Source: Plastoroseomonas arctica (GTDB lineage Bacteria; Pseudomonadota; Alphaproteobacteria; Acetobacterales; Acetobacteraceae). Taken from it: 64,000 bases of DNA. Below, piece by piece: positions 51,094-57,801 of the stretch (its first letter is position 1; the number at the start of each line of letters is the position of its first letter). The notes beneath the pieces were generated by a model. The model was not told the origin of the DNA and searched no databases. It saw only the letters and a list, made by a program, of their open reading frames with translations. The stretch is from positions 1 through 64,000 of the forward strand of contig NZ_JAAEDH010000009.1 in assembly GCF_018128965.1 (NCBI RefSeq), in the 5' to 3' direction. The translations under genes were made by a program, and so were the position numbers.

Positions 51094-51983
51094 AGCGAAA
51101 ACTCCATCCCATCTTCGGCCACGATCCAGCCTTCGGCCTCCACCTGGGCGCGCTCCGCGCTGTCGGGAAGCAGGACGGGGTTGGTGTTGTTGAGGTGGAT
51201 CAGCACGCGCCGGCGTGGCGCGATGTCGCGCAGCGCCGCCAGCGTCCCATCCGGACCGGCGAGGCTCATATGCCCCATGCGCAGCCCCGTCTTCGGGCCG
51301 GCGCCCGCCAGGATCATCTCGTCGTCGCGGAACAGCGTTCCGTCGAACATCAGGAGCTCCGCGGAGGCGATGCGCGCACGCACCGCGTCGTCGAGCGCCG
51401 CGCAACCGGGTATGAACACAAGCGAACCGCCGCCCCCGGCCGAAACCGCAAGCCCCACCGTCTCCCCGTCATCCGCGCGCCCCGGATCGGCACCATCGCG
51501 CTCCGCGAACAGGGGCACCTTGCCGGGGACGGCAAAAGCCTCGAACCGCAGGCCTGCCAGATCGAACGCCTCGCCGAGTGCCATCGCGCGACGCGGCACC
51601 ATGGACGGGGCCAGTGCCGAGAAGATCGGGTTGGCGGCGAGCAGGGCCAGGACCTGCGGGGCGGCGTGCAGCGCGAAGCAATGCCTCTCCCGCATCGTGA
51701 GCAGGCCGGCGATGGCATCGATCTCGCCGCCGGTCAGGACGACGGCGACAATCGGACTGCCACGCAGAGTCACCGGAACCAGGGCGCGCGTGGCGTTGAC
51801 CTGGTGGCGCAAATCGGGCGAGGCGTTGATGAGGACCCAACGTTCGCCATCGGCCGAGACGGCGAGAGAGCATTGGGTGCGTGGCAGGATCTTGCCGGAA
51901 CGGGCGGACACGCAAGACAGCCCGCCGGAATTCCATTGCGGTACGCCGCCACCGGCGGCGGAACCCAGTATGATGACGCGCAT
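51090..51983 (-). CDS. pqqB: PQQ biosynthesis metallo-hydrolase PqqB
   Basis: 297-residue metallo-beta-lactamase-fold protein, proposed to hydroxylate the PQQ precursor. VIILGSAAGGGVPQWN, LINASPDLRHQ and LTGGEIDAIAGLLTMRE match the family. The start MRVIILGS at 51983 is chosen; a 7-residue extension to 52004 would read into half a MITE-like element. That element occupies most of the 87-bp gap to pqqA. Confidence 0.93.
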   Translation of the reverse strand: MRVIILGSAAGGGVPQWNSGGLSCVSARSGKILPRTQCSLAVSADGERWVLINASPDLRHQVNATRALVPVTLRGSPIVAVVLTGGEIDAIAGLLTMRERHCFALHAAPQVLALLAANPIFSALAPSMVPRRAMALGEAFDLAGLRFEAFAVPGKVPLFAERDGADPGRADDGETVGLAVSAGGGGSLVFIPGCAALDDAVRARIASAELLMFDGTLFRDDEMILAGAGPKTGLRMGHMSLAGPDGTLAALRDIAPRRRVLIHLNNTNPVLLPDSAERAQVEAEGWIVAEDGMEFSL

Positions 51984-51989
51984 CAGAAC

Positions 51990-52050
51990 GAAAGAACGGG
52001 GCAATGAATTCCCCCGGACCCCCGTCTTCTATTTTTGGCTATTGGGGCTG
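51990..52050. repeat. Half MITE/BIME-like element between pqqA and pqqB
   Basis: One arm only of the family at 13944 and 23655. On the minus strand it reads TAGCCAAAAATAGAAGACGG then GGGTCCGGGGGAATTCATTGCCCC, matching the right arm of copy 1 (TAGCCAAAAATAAAAGAATG, then GGGTCCGGGGAAATTCCTTT and CCCC). It sits just before the pqqB start as copy 2 sits just before urtD. The arm can form a GC-rich hairpin. Confidence 0.65.
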
Positions 52051-52070
52051 GCCGCATGGCCAGCACCCGG

Positions 52071-52151
52071 TCACTTGGTGGCGGCGCAGGCGTAGCAGTT
52101 GATTTCCATGGCAACCGAAACCTCGGTCACGCGGGGCTTCTTCCAGCTCAT
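52071..52151 (-). CDS. pqqA: PQQ precursor peptide PqqA
   Basis: 26-residue ribosomal precursor of PQQ: starts MSWKKPRVTEVSVAM and ends EINCYACAATK. The conserved Glu16 and Tyr20 in EINCY are the residues PqqE joins; the spacing (Glu-x3-Tyr) is exactly as in known PqqA peptides. GGGAG lies 8 bp before the ATG. First gene of pqqABCDE, divergent from the Asd/Usg-like gene. No pqqF protease gene is nearby. Confidence 0.95.
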   Translation of the reverse strand: MSWKKPRVTEVSVAMEINCYACAATK

Positions 52152-52262
52152 GTCATCGTCTCCCACTGCGGGTGCGCCCGGTGCGAACCCATCCCGCTTA
52201 CAATCGGAGCTTGGAGGCCCGCGATCAAGGGTCTACGCGAGCCAGCGAACAGGAGCCCCCCC

Positions 52263-53297
52263 ATGCCCCACCGCATCGCCATCATCGGCGCCACCTCCGC
52301 CCTCGGGCGGGAGATCGTGAAAACCCTGGCGGAACGCGAATTTCCGGTGAGCCTCGCCCATGCGCTCGCGAGCGGACGGGCGCTCGGCCAGCAGCTCTCC
52401 TTCGGCGATGACATTGTGCTGACCGTGCGCGCGATCGATGCCTTCGACTTCGGCAGCGTCGACCTCGCCTTCTTCGCCGGCACCCGGGCCATGTCGGCGA
52501 CCCACGCGCCGCGCGCGGCGGCCGCGGGCTGCATCGTGATCGACTGCACCGAGGAATTCCGCATGGAAGCGGGCATCCCGCTGGTGATCCCGGAGGTGAA
52601 CCCGCAGGCGATCAAGGCCCTGCCCAAGCGCCGCATCATCGCCAACCCGAATTCCGCCGTGGTCCCGATGCTGATGGCGCTCAAGCCGCTGCACGGGATC
52701 GCACGGATCAAGCGCATCTCGGTCGCCACCTACCAGAGCGTCTCCGAGGCCGGGAAGGAGGCGATGGACGAGCTGTGGTCGCAGACGCGCGCGATGTTCG
52801 TGAACGAGATGCCGCCGCCCGAGCACTTCCCCAAGCAGATCGCCTTCAACTGCATCCCCCAGACCGACACCATCGGCACGGACGGCGCCACCCGCACCGA
52901 GACGGCGATGGCGCAGGAGACGCGCAAGATCCTCGACCCGGACATCGCGGTGATCGCGACCTGCGTGCGGGTGCCGGTCTTCATCGGCACCGCCGCCGCC
53001 GTGCATGTGGAATTCGAAGGCGCCGTCACGGAATCCGAGGCCCGCGCCGCCTGGCGCGCCGCCCCCGGCGTCACGCTGCTCGATACCCGCGAGGATGGCG
53101 GCTACACGACGCCCGCGGAGACAGCCGGCGAGGACAGCGTCTATCTGTCCCGCCTGCGCCGCGATGCTTCCGTCCCACACGGGCTGGCCTTCTGGTGCGC
53201 GGCGGACAATCTGCGGAAAGGTGGCGCGCTGAACGCGGTGCAGATTGCGGAGGCGCTGCGCCAGAACGGGCTGATCGGTGAAGCGAAGAAATCATAG
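52263..53297 (+). CDS. Asd/Usg-like protein lacking catalytic Cys and His
   Basis: 344-residue aspartate-semialdehyde dehydrogenase-family protein. The NADP-binding IAIIGATSALGREIVKTLAE and the C-terminal HGLAFWCAADNLRKGGALNA are conserved. The catalytic NPNCST region instead reads NPNSAV (Ser at residue 131), and the GHSE region with the catalytic His reads GTAA (242-245). It is therefore probably not an active dehydrogenase and resembles the Usg-type paralogues. GGAG lies 8 bp before the ATG. Divergent from pqqA; monocistronic. A real asd gene is expected elsewhere. Confidence 0.83.
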   Translation: MPHRIAIIGATSALGREIVKTLAEREFPVSLAHALASGRALGQQLSFGDDIVLTVRAIDAFDFGSVDLAFFAGTRAMSATHAPRAAAAGCIVIDCTEEFRMEAGIPLVIPEVNPQAIKALPKRRIIANPNSAVVPMLMALKPLHGIARIKRISVATYQSVSEAGKEAMDELWSQTRAMFVNEMPPPEHFPKQIAFNCIPQTDTIGTDGATRTETAMAQETRKILDPDIAVIATCVRVPVFIGTAAAVHVEFEGAVTESEARAAWRAAPGVTLLDTREDGGYTTPAETAGEDSVYLSRLRRDASVPHGLAFWCAADNLRKGGALNAVQIAEALRQNGLIGEAKKS

Positions 53298-53305
53298 GAT
53301 TTTAT

Positions 53306-53334
53306 TGACACAAACTGTTCTATAGGATTATGGT
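53306..53334 (+). promoter_or_regulatory. Sigma-70-like promoter of the lysis cassette
   Basis: TTGACA (53306-53311) with a 17-bp spacer to TTATGG (53329-53334) in a short AT-rich patch. The octamer ATAGGATT occurs twice (53296-53303 and 53323-53330), flanking the -35 and spacer, which could be a repressor site. Confidence 0.55.
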
Positions 53335-53363
53335 CCAGCATCCTCACGAGGAATCCTGGACCC
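53333..53363 (+). promoter_or_regulatory. Hairpin sequestering the ribosome-binding site
   Basis: GGTCCAG (53333-53339) pairs with CTGGACC (53357-53363), and inside it CCTC (53343-53346) pairs with GAGG (53349-53352), the likely Shine-Dalgarno sequence. The stem ends at the base before the ATG at 53364. Translation of the lysis gene should depend on opening it. Confidence 0.6.
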
Positions 53364-54002
53364 ATGCCCGACCCGAAATCCTCTCGCGGCTATCGCAATC
53401 GTAATCCCGGCAACATAGACTGGTCGGCCAACAACCCCTGGCAGGGCCAGGTCGGGAAGGAAGATGCGCCCAACGGCCGCTTCGCGGTGTTCGAGAGCCA
53501 CGAGTTCGGCATCCGCGCGCTCGCCAGCCTGCTGATCCGCTACCAGGACCGCCACGGCCTCGACACGGTCGCCGCCATCCTGCACCGCTGGGCGCCGGGG
53601 ATCGAGAACGACACCGGCGCCTACATCGCCGCCGTCTGCCGTGCGACCGGCTTCGCGCCCCACCAGCGCCTCGACCTGCACACCCACGCGCATCTGCGCC
53701 CGCTGGTCGAGGCGATCATCACCCATGAGCTCGGCGGCCAGCCCTACGCGGCGGGCGTGCTCGACGAGGGCCTGCGCCGCGCCGGCATCCTCCGCCCGAT
53801 CGAAACGCTCTCCGAGGCCGCCAGCACCGGCACCGGCCAGGGTGCGATCACCGTCGGTTCCGCCGCCGCCGCCGCTGCGACCGCCGCCCCGGCGCTGACG
53901 GCCCTCGGCGGCCTGCCGCAATGGCTCGGCGTCGCGCTGGTCATCGCCGCCGCCGCCATCGCGGTCGCACACGTCCTCACCAGGCGCCGGGCCGCCGCAT
54001 GA
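53364..54002 (+). CDS. Phage-type endolysin-like protein with C-terminal membrane anchor
   Basis: 212 residues. GYRNRNPGNIDW, WQGQVG, FAVFESHEFGIRAL, ILHRWAPGIENDTGAYIAAV are the pattern of the phage 'structural protein P5'/lysozyme-like family that degrades peptidoglycan. After residue 150 comes an Ala/Gly linker and one strong transmembrane segment (WLGVALVIAAAAIAVAHVL) with an Arg-rich end, so it may be tail-anchored. First gene of a coupled cassette with Rz- and Rz1-like genes. No other phage gene is adjacent, so this is a domesticated or remnant lysis module. Confidence 0.78.
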   Translation: MPDPKSSRGYRNRNPGNIDWSANNPWQGQVGKEDAPNGRFAVFESHEFGIRALASLLIRYQDRHGLDTVAAILHRWAPGIENDTGAYIAAVCRATGFAPHQRLDLHTHAHLRPLVEAIITHELGGQPYAAGVLDEGLRRAGILRPIETLSEAASTGTGQGAITVGSAAAAAATAAPALTALGGLPQWLGVALVIAAAAIAVAHVLTRRRAAA

Positions 54003-54244
54003 TGGCCCTGCTCACCGGGATGTGGTCCCGCATCTGGGGCTATGCCGCCGCCGCCGGCGGGGTGCTGGCCGCCCTCGGCTGGGCCTGGCTGCGCGGTGCG
54101 GCCAGCGCCCGCGAGGCCGCGCGCCGTGCCGCCCTCGACCATGACCTCGACAACCGGAGGACCCGCGATGCGGTGGACCGTGCCGTTGCTGCTCGCCCTG
54201 ACCCTGCCGCTGACCTGCTGCGCGACTGGCGACGGCGGGATTGA
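53999..54244 (+). CDS. Rz-like inner-membrane spanin candidate
   Basis: 81 residues: an N-terminal membrane segment (WGYAAAAGGVLAALGWAWL) followed by a charged, helical periplasmic part (REAARRAALDHDLDNRRTRDA). This is the topology of phage Rz (i-spanin). It overlaps the endolysin stop by 4 bases (ATGATGG), and a second gene is nested in its 3' half in another frame, as in Rz/Rz1 pairs. Confidence 0.68.
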   Translation: MMALLTGMWSRIWGYAAAAGGVLAALGWAWLRGAASAREAARRAALDHDLDNRRTRDAVDRAVAARPDPAADLLRDWRRRD

Positions 54245-54359
54245 TCCCTGCGGCCCCTGGCGCCCGATCCAGGTGAGCGCCCAGGACAGCCTCACCCAGG
54301 CGACCGCGGCGGACCTCCTCGCGCACAACCAGACCGGACGCCGCCTGTGCGGGTGGTGA
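54168..54359 (+). CDS. Rz1-like outer-membrane lipoprotein spanin candidate
   Basis: 63 residues starting inside the Rz-like gene in a different frame. Lipoprotein signal MRWTVPLLLALTLPLTCCA with a plausible lipobox (LPLTC), then a short mature part. GGAGG at 54156-54160 lies 7 bp upstream. Embedded lipoprotein genes are the defining feature of Rz1 o-spanins. The mature part is less proline-rich than typical Rz1. Confidence 0.65.
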   Translation: MRWTVPLLLALTLPLTCCATGDGGIDPCGPWRPIQVSAQDSLTQATAADLLAHNQTGRRLCGW

Positions 54360-54379
54360 GCGGGGGAGATTTCCCCCGC
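54360..54379 (+). terminator. Stem-loop after the lysis cassette
   Basis: GCGGGGGA (54360-54367) pairs with TCCCCCGC (54372-54379) around a GATT loop, starting at the base that completes the Rz1-like stop. No T tract. Confidence 0.5.
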
Positions 54380-54430
54380 GCGCCCCACCGCCCCGGCTAG
54401 CATGCGGGCCAGACCTGCCGGGACGCGTCG

Positions 54431-54958
54431 ATGGACCACGCCCAAGCCCTCGCGCAAGCGATTCTGAACGCGTTCGCCGACCCGGTGGTGCTGCTGCCGG
54501 CGCTCGCACTGGGCTGGTGGGCGGGGCCGCGCTGGATGCTGCTCTCGGGATGTCTCGGGCTCGGCATCGTCCGGCTCGCGGCGAGCCTGGGCGAGGGCGA
54601 GGCGGATGTCGATGCGGCCATCCCCTGGATCGCGGCCTTCGCCGCACCGCTGCTCGCGGCTGGCGCGGCGCGGCTGCTGCGGCGCCTGCTCAGCGGCCAG
54701 GATCCGAACGCGCGGCCGCGCACGGCGCCGCGCCTGGTGGTGGCGTTCTTCGGCGCCATGCTCGGCCTGGTGCTCGGCTTCGGGCTGGGTCTCGTGGTCG
54801 GGCTCGCCGTGGTCTGGACGTCGGAGGCCGCGGAGCATGGCAGCCAGGCCTCGATCATCGCCCTGCTCTTCATCCTGCCGGCGCAGGCGATCGGCTTCTT
54901 CGCCGGCGGCATCGTCGCCTTCATCCGCGCCGGGCGGCGCCGCGGCGTGCCGGCGTGA
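54431..54958 (+). CDS. Multi-span membrane protein of unknown function
   Basis: 175 residues with about five hydrophobic segments (near 15-35, 38-55, 62-80, 102-125 and 138-165) and a basic loop (RLLRRLLSGQDPNARPRTAPR). It resembles unassigned small alphaproteobacterial membrane proteins. It overlaps the next gene by 4 bases. No motif gives a function. Confidence 0.65.
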   Translation: MDHAQALAQAILNAFADPVVLLPALALGWWAGPRWMLLSGCLGLGIVRLAASLGEGEADVDAAIPWIAAFAAPLLAAGAARLLRRLLSGQDPNARPRTAPRLVVAFFGAMLGLVLGFGLGLVVGLAVVWTSEAAEHGSQASIIALLFILPAQAIGFFAGGIVAFIRAGRRRGVPA

Positions 54959-55158
54959 GCGACATCAGCCTGGTCATCCCGGCCTGGCCGTTCCTGGCCG
55001 CCGGCGGCGGCGCCGCGATCGTCGCGGTGCTGCTGTCGTGGTGGGCGCGGCGCAGTTCAGGCTGGCGCCGCTGGCTCGCCGGCGGGCTTTGCGTGGTCGC
55101 CGCCGCGCCCGCGCTGGGTCTCGTGACGCTCGGCCTGCTGCTCGCGGGCGGCTACTGA
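54955..55158 (+). CDS. Small membrane protein, coupled to the previous gene
   Basis: 67 residues with two hydrophobic segments (WPFLAAGGGAAIVAVLLSWW and CVVAAAPALGLVTLGLLLAG) and a basic loop between them. GTG start overlapping the upstream TGA. Its 3' 102 bases overlap the convergent PepSY gene, so one of the two ends may be misjudged. Confidence 0.5.
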   Translation: MSDISLVIPAWPFLAAGGGAAIVAVLLSWWARRSSGWRRWLAGGLCVVAAAPALGLVTLGLLLAGGY

Positions 55159-56208
55159 GCGCCGCCGCCGCCGCCAGGCGAGGAACCCCGTCGCGAACAG
55201 CAGCGCCGGCACCAGCCCGAGCAGGATGATCGCCATTTGATGGGCGAGCCCGAAGGCTTGCCCATTGTGCAGCGCCATGATCCAGGCGCGGACGCGCTCC
55301 ACGGGCGCGGCCGGCGTGACCTTCAGCTCACCGCTGTCGAGTGCCACGAACACCTGGGCGATGCCATCGAGCCGCGCGGGGTCGGCCGGGCGCATGCGCA
55401 GAACGGAATCCGGCGCACCGCCGGGTTCGGGCAGCTCGATCCAGGCGCCGCGCCACCCGGGCATCGCGGTTTCCGCGGCGGCGAGCGCCTCGGCGAGCGT
55501 CATGGGCTTGCCCGAACCGGTCACGCGCCGCGACGGCGGCGCGGCCTCCAGCAGCGGCGGCAGCAGATCGCGCACGATTTCGGGGAAGGCGAGGCCGAAG
55601 CCGGTCGCGGCGGCGAGCATCAGCGGCAGGGCGAACCACAGCCCCGCCGGCCGGTGCAGGTTGCGCAGCCGCCGCAGCCCGCGCAGCCCGGCCCGCGGCC
55701 AGATCGCATCGCGCAGCGGCCGCCACGCGTAGCGCACCCACATCACCAGCCCGAGCAGCGCCAGCACAACGAGTGCCACGCCCACCACGCCCACCGTCAC
55801 CACGCCGTTGCGGCCGATGATGCCGCCGCTGTGCAGGTCATACAGCCAATGGATGGTGGCCCCGCCCCAGGCGCGCTCGCTCACCACCGCACCGCTGACC
55901 GCGTCCACATGCACCGAAACCCGGCCGCCCCCGGCGCGCAGGATTTCCACGCGCGGGGTCTCGCCGGCGCGCTCGGGCAGGAAGATGCGGAAGGCGTCGC
56001 CGCCCGGGTGGCGCGCCAGCGCGGCGGCGACCAGCGCCTCCAGCGGCAGCGCGGCGCCGGCGCGTGGGACTGGGGCGCCGAATTCCAGATCCTCGATCGG
56101 CTTCCAGAACACCAGCACGGCGCCGGTCACGCCGGCGAAGGCGAACCAGACGCCGAGCAGCAGCCCCAGCCATCGATGCACCCGCACATCCCAACGCAGC
56201 GCCGTCAC
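55057..56208 (-). CDS. PepSY-associated membrane protein (PiuB-like)
   Basis: 383 residues with four or five membrane segments. RVHRWLGLLLGVWFAFAGVTGAVLVF is the family N-terminus; a PepSY-like periplasmic region (VSVHVDAVSGAVV) and IHWLYDLHSGGIIGRNG follow, with RNLHRPAGLWFALPLMLAAATGF later. Such proteins often act in siderophore/iron reduction at the inner membrane. GTG start overlapping the EamA gene's stop. The last 28 residues are polar and overlap the convergent gene. Confidence 0.83.
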   Translation of the reverse strand: MTALRWDVRVHRWLGLLLGVWFAFAGVTGAVLVFWKPIEDLEFGAPVPRAGAALPLEALVAAALARHPGGDAFRIFLPERAGETPRVEILRAGGGRVSVHVDAVSGAVVSERAWGGATIHWLYDLHSGGIIGRNGVVTVGVVGVALVVLALLGLVMWVRYAWRPLRDAIWPRAGLRGLRRLRNLHRPAGLWFALPLMLAAATGFGLAFPEIVRDLLPPLLEAAPPSRRVTGSGKPMTLAEALAAAETAMPGWRGAWIELPEPGGAPDSVLRMRPADPARLDGIAQVFVALDSGELKVTPAAPVERVRAWIMALHNGQAFGLAHQMAIILLGLVPALLFATGFLAWRRRRRSVAAREQQAERHETQRGRGGDHAKPAGEPAAPA

Positions 56209-57107
56209 TCCCCCGCCCGACCCGGCAGATGGACCCGCGCCGGCATTCCGCCACCCCGCCACAGCAACAACAGCCCGCCCGCCGCGATCAGCCCGCACCC
56301 CGCCAGCGCCAGGCTATCCGGCATCCGCCCGAACAGCGCCGCATCCATGGCGAGCGCGAAGAACAGCCGCGCGTAATGCCATGGCGCGAGGGCCGAGACC
56401 TCCGCCCGGCGCACCGCCGCGGCGAGTGCCAGCAGCCCGCCGGTCTGGGCGGCCACGAACATCAGGACCAGGCCCGCCGTCGCCGCATCCGGCATCCGCC
56501 AGACCAGCGCCGCCAAGGGCGTGAGGAGGATGGTGCCGACCAGGCCGCCCTGCACCGTCATGCCCACGGAATCGGCCACGCCCCGGATGTCCCGCGCCAT
56601 CACCTGGTAGAGCGCATACATCATCGCCGCGGCGACCGGCACCAGCGCCGCCCAGCGGAACAGCGCGCCGTCCGGACGCAGCACCAGCAGCATGCCCGCG
56701 AAGCCGCACAGCACCGCGACCCAGCGGATCGCGCTCACCCGCTCATGCAGCACCACCATGCCCATCGCGACGGTGAGGATCGGCGCGGTGAAGCCCAGGG
56801 CGGCCGCCTCGGTGACCGGCACCAGCGCGTATCCCCACACCGCCACGGCGGTGGAGACCACCAGCATCGCCGCCGCCGCCCGCTGTGCCCAGGGCCGCGC
56901 CGGGACCAGCGCGCGGCGCCAGGCGCCCACCGGGTGCCGCCCGGCGAGCGAGAGGGTGAAGGCCCCGCCGAGCACCAGCGCGTAGCGGAGGAAGGTGATC
57001 TGCAGCGGGTCGAGGCTGTCCGACAGCAGCCGCGCCAGCGCATAGCCCACGGCATAGAGCGCGTTGCAGAGCAGGATCAGCAGGATGGCGAGGCGGCTCT
57101 GCGACAT
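56205..57107 (-). CDS. EamA-family (DMT) transporter
   Basis: 300-residue inner-membrane protein with ten predicted helices arranged as two EamA repeats (YALARLLSDSLDPLQITFLRYALV in the first; ALYQVMARDIRGVADSVG in the second). Likely exporter of amino acids or metabolites; substrate unknown. It is upstream of and coupled to the PepSY gene and divergent from gbsR. Confidence 0.88.
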   Translation of the reverse strand: MSQSRLAILLILLCNALYAVGYALARLLSDSLDPLQITFLRYALVLGGAFTLSLAGRHPVGAWRRALVPARPWAQRAAAAMLVVSTAVAVWGYALVPVTEAAALGFTAPILTVAMGMVVLHERVSAIRWVAVLCGFAGMLLVLRPDGALFRWAALVPVAAAMMYALYQVMARDIRGVADSVGMTVQGGLVGTILLTPLAALVWRMPDAATAGLVLMFVAAQTGGLLALAAAVRRAEVSALAPWHYARLFFALAMDAALFGRMPDSLALAGCGLIAAGGLLLLWRGGGMPARVHLPGRAGE

Positions 57108-57190
57108 GGGTGCGGCACCGCGCCACGCATGCCGCGCCGGGTCAAGCCGGACGTGTCACGAGGCCTTGCATTCTGCGATAAAATCTGTAG

Positions 57191-57208
57191 TTTCAGAAAA
57201 TACTGAAA
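57191..57208 (+). promoter_or_regulatory. Palindromic operator before gbsR-cydAB
   Basis: TTTCAG (57191-57196) and CTGAAA (57203-57208) are perfect 6-bp inverted arms around AAAATA, in an AT-rich patch 20 bp before the ATG of the MarR/GbsR gene. Likely binding site for that dimeric regulator, giving autoregulation of the operon. Confidence 0.55.
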
Positions 57209-57227
57209 TATCCGGAATGCTGGACCC

Positions 57228-57797
57228 ATGGACCTCCCGCCGCTCGCGCAGCAATTCGTCCTCCATTTCGGCGAGATGGGTAGCCGGTGGGGCATCAACC
57301 GCACCGTCGGCCAGATCTACGCCCTGCTCTACATCTCGCCCCGACCGTTGTGTGCCGACGACGTCGTCGAAGCCCTTGGCGTCTCGCGCTCCAACGTCTC
57401 GATGGGCCTGCGCGAGTTGCAGGGCTGGAACCTCGTCGTCCCGCGCCACGTCGCCGATGACCGGCGCGACCACTTCACCACGCCCGGCGATGTCTGGCAG
57501 ATCCTGCGCACGCTCGCCGAGGAGCGGAAGAAGCGCGAGGTGGATCCGACCCTGTCGGTGCTGCGCGAGTTGCTGATGCAGACACCCGGCAGCGACGAGG
57601 ACCGCTTCGCCCAGGCCCGCATGGCCGAGATGCATGGCCTGATAGAACAGCTGACGACGTGGTATGATGACATTCGCCGCCTGGAGACCGAACGCCTCGT
57701 CTCGCTTCTTGCGATGGGCGCCCGGGTGACAAAGTTCCTCGACATCAAGGACAAGGTCGTGACCTTCGGGCGCGGCCGCAGCCCAAGGAAGGCTTGA
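57228..57797 (+). CDS. GbsR/MarR-family transcriptional regulator
   Basis: 189 residues. Winged-helix DNA-binding domain at about 20-100 (GQIYALLYISPRPLCADDVVEALGVSRSNVSMGLREL, with the recognition helix around SRSNVSMGL), then a wing with VADDRRDHFTTP and a long dimerisation helix region. GbsR-type regulators often precede cytochrome bd genes in alphaproteobacteria. It lies 4 bp before cydA, so it probably controls that oxidase. A palindrome just upstream suggests autoregulation. Confidence 0.85.
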   Translation: MDLPPLAQQFVLHFGEMGSRWGINRTVGQIYALLYISPRPLCADDVVEALGVSRSNVSMGLRELQGWNLVVPRHVADDRRDHFTTPGDVWQILRTLAEERKKREVDPTLSVLRELLMQTPGSDEDRFAQARMAEMHGLIEQLTTWYDDIRRLETERLVSLLAMGARVTKFLDIKDKVVTFGRGRSPRKA

Positions 57798-57801
57798 AGC
57801 C

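Noticed and set aside
52263-53297. Functional aspartate-semialdehyde dehydrogenase (asd)
   Set aside because: Catalytic Cys and His are both replaced, so only family membership is claimed.
53364-54359. Complete prophage
   Set aside because: Only the lysis-type genes are present; no integrase, capsid, portal or tail genes occur on either side.
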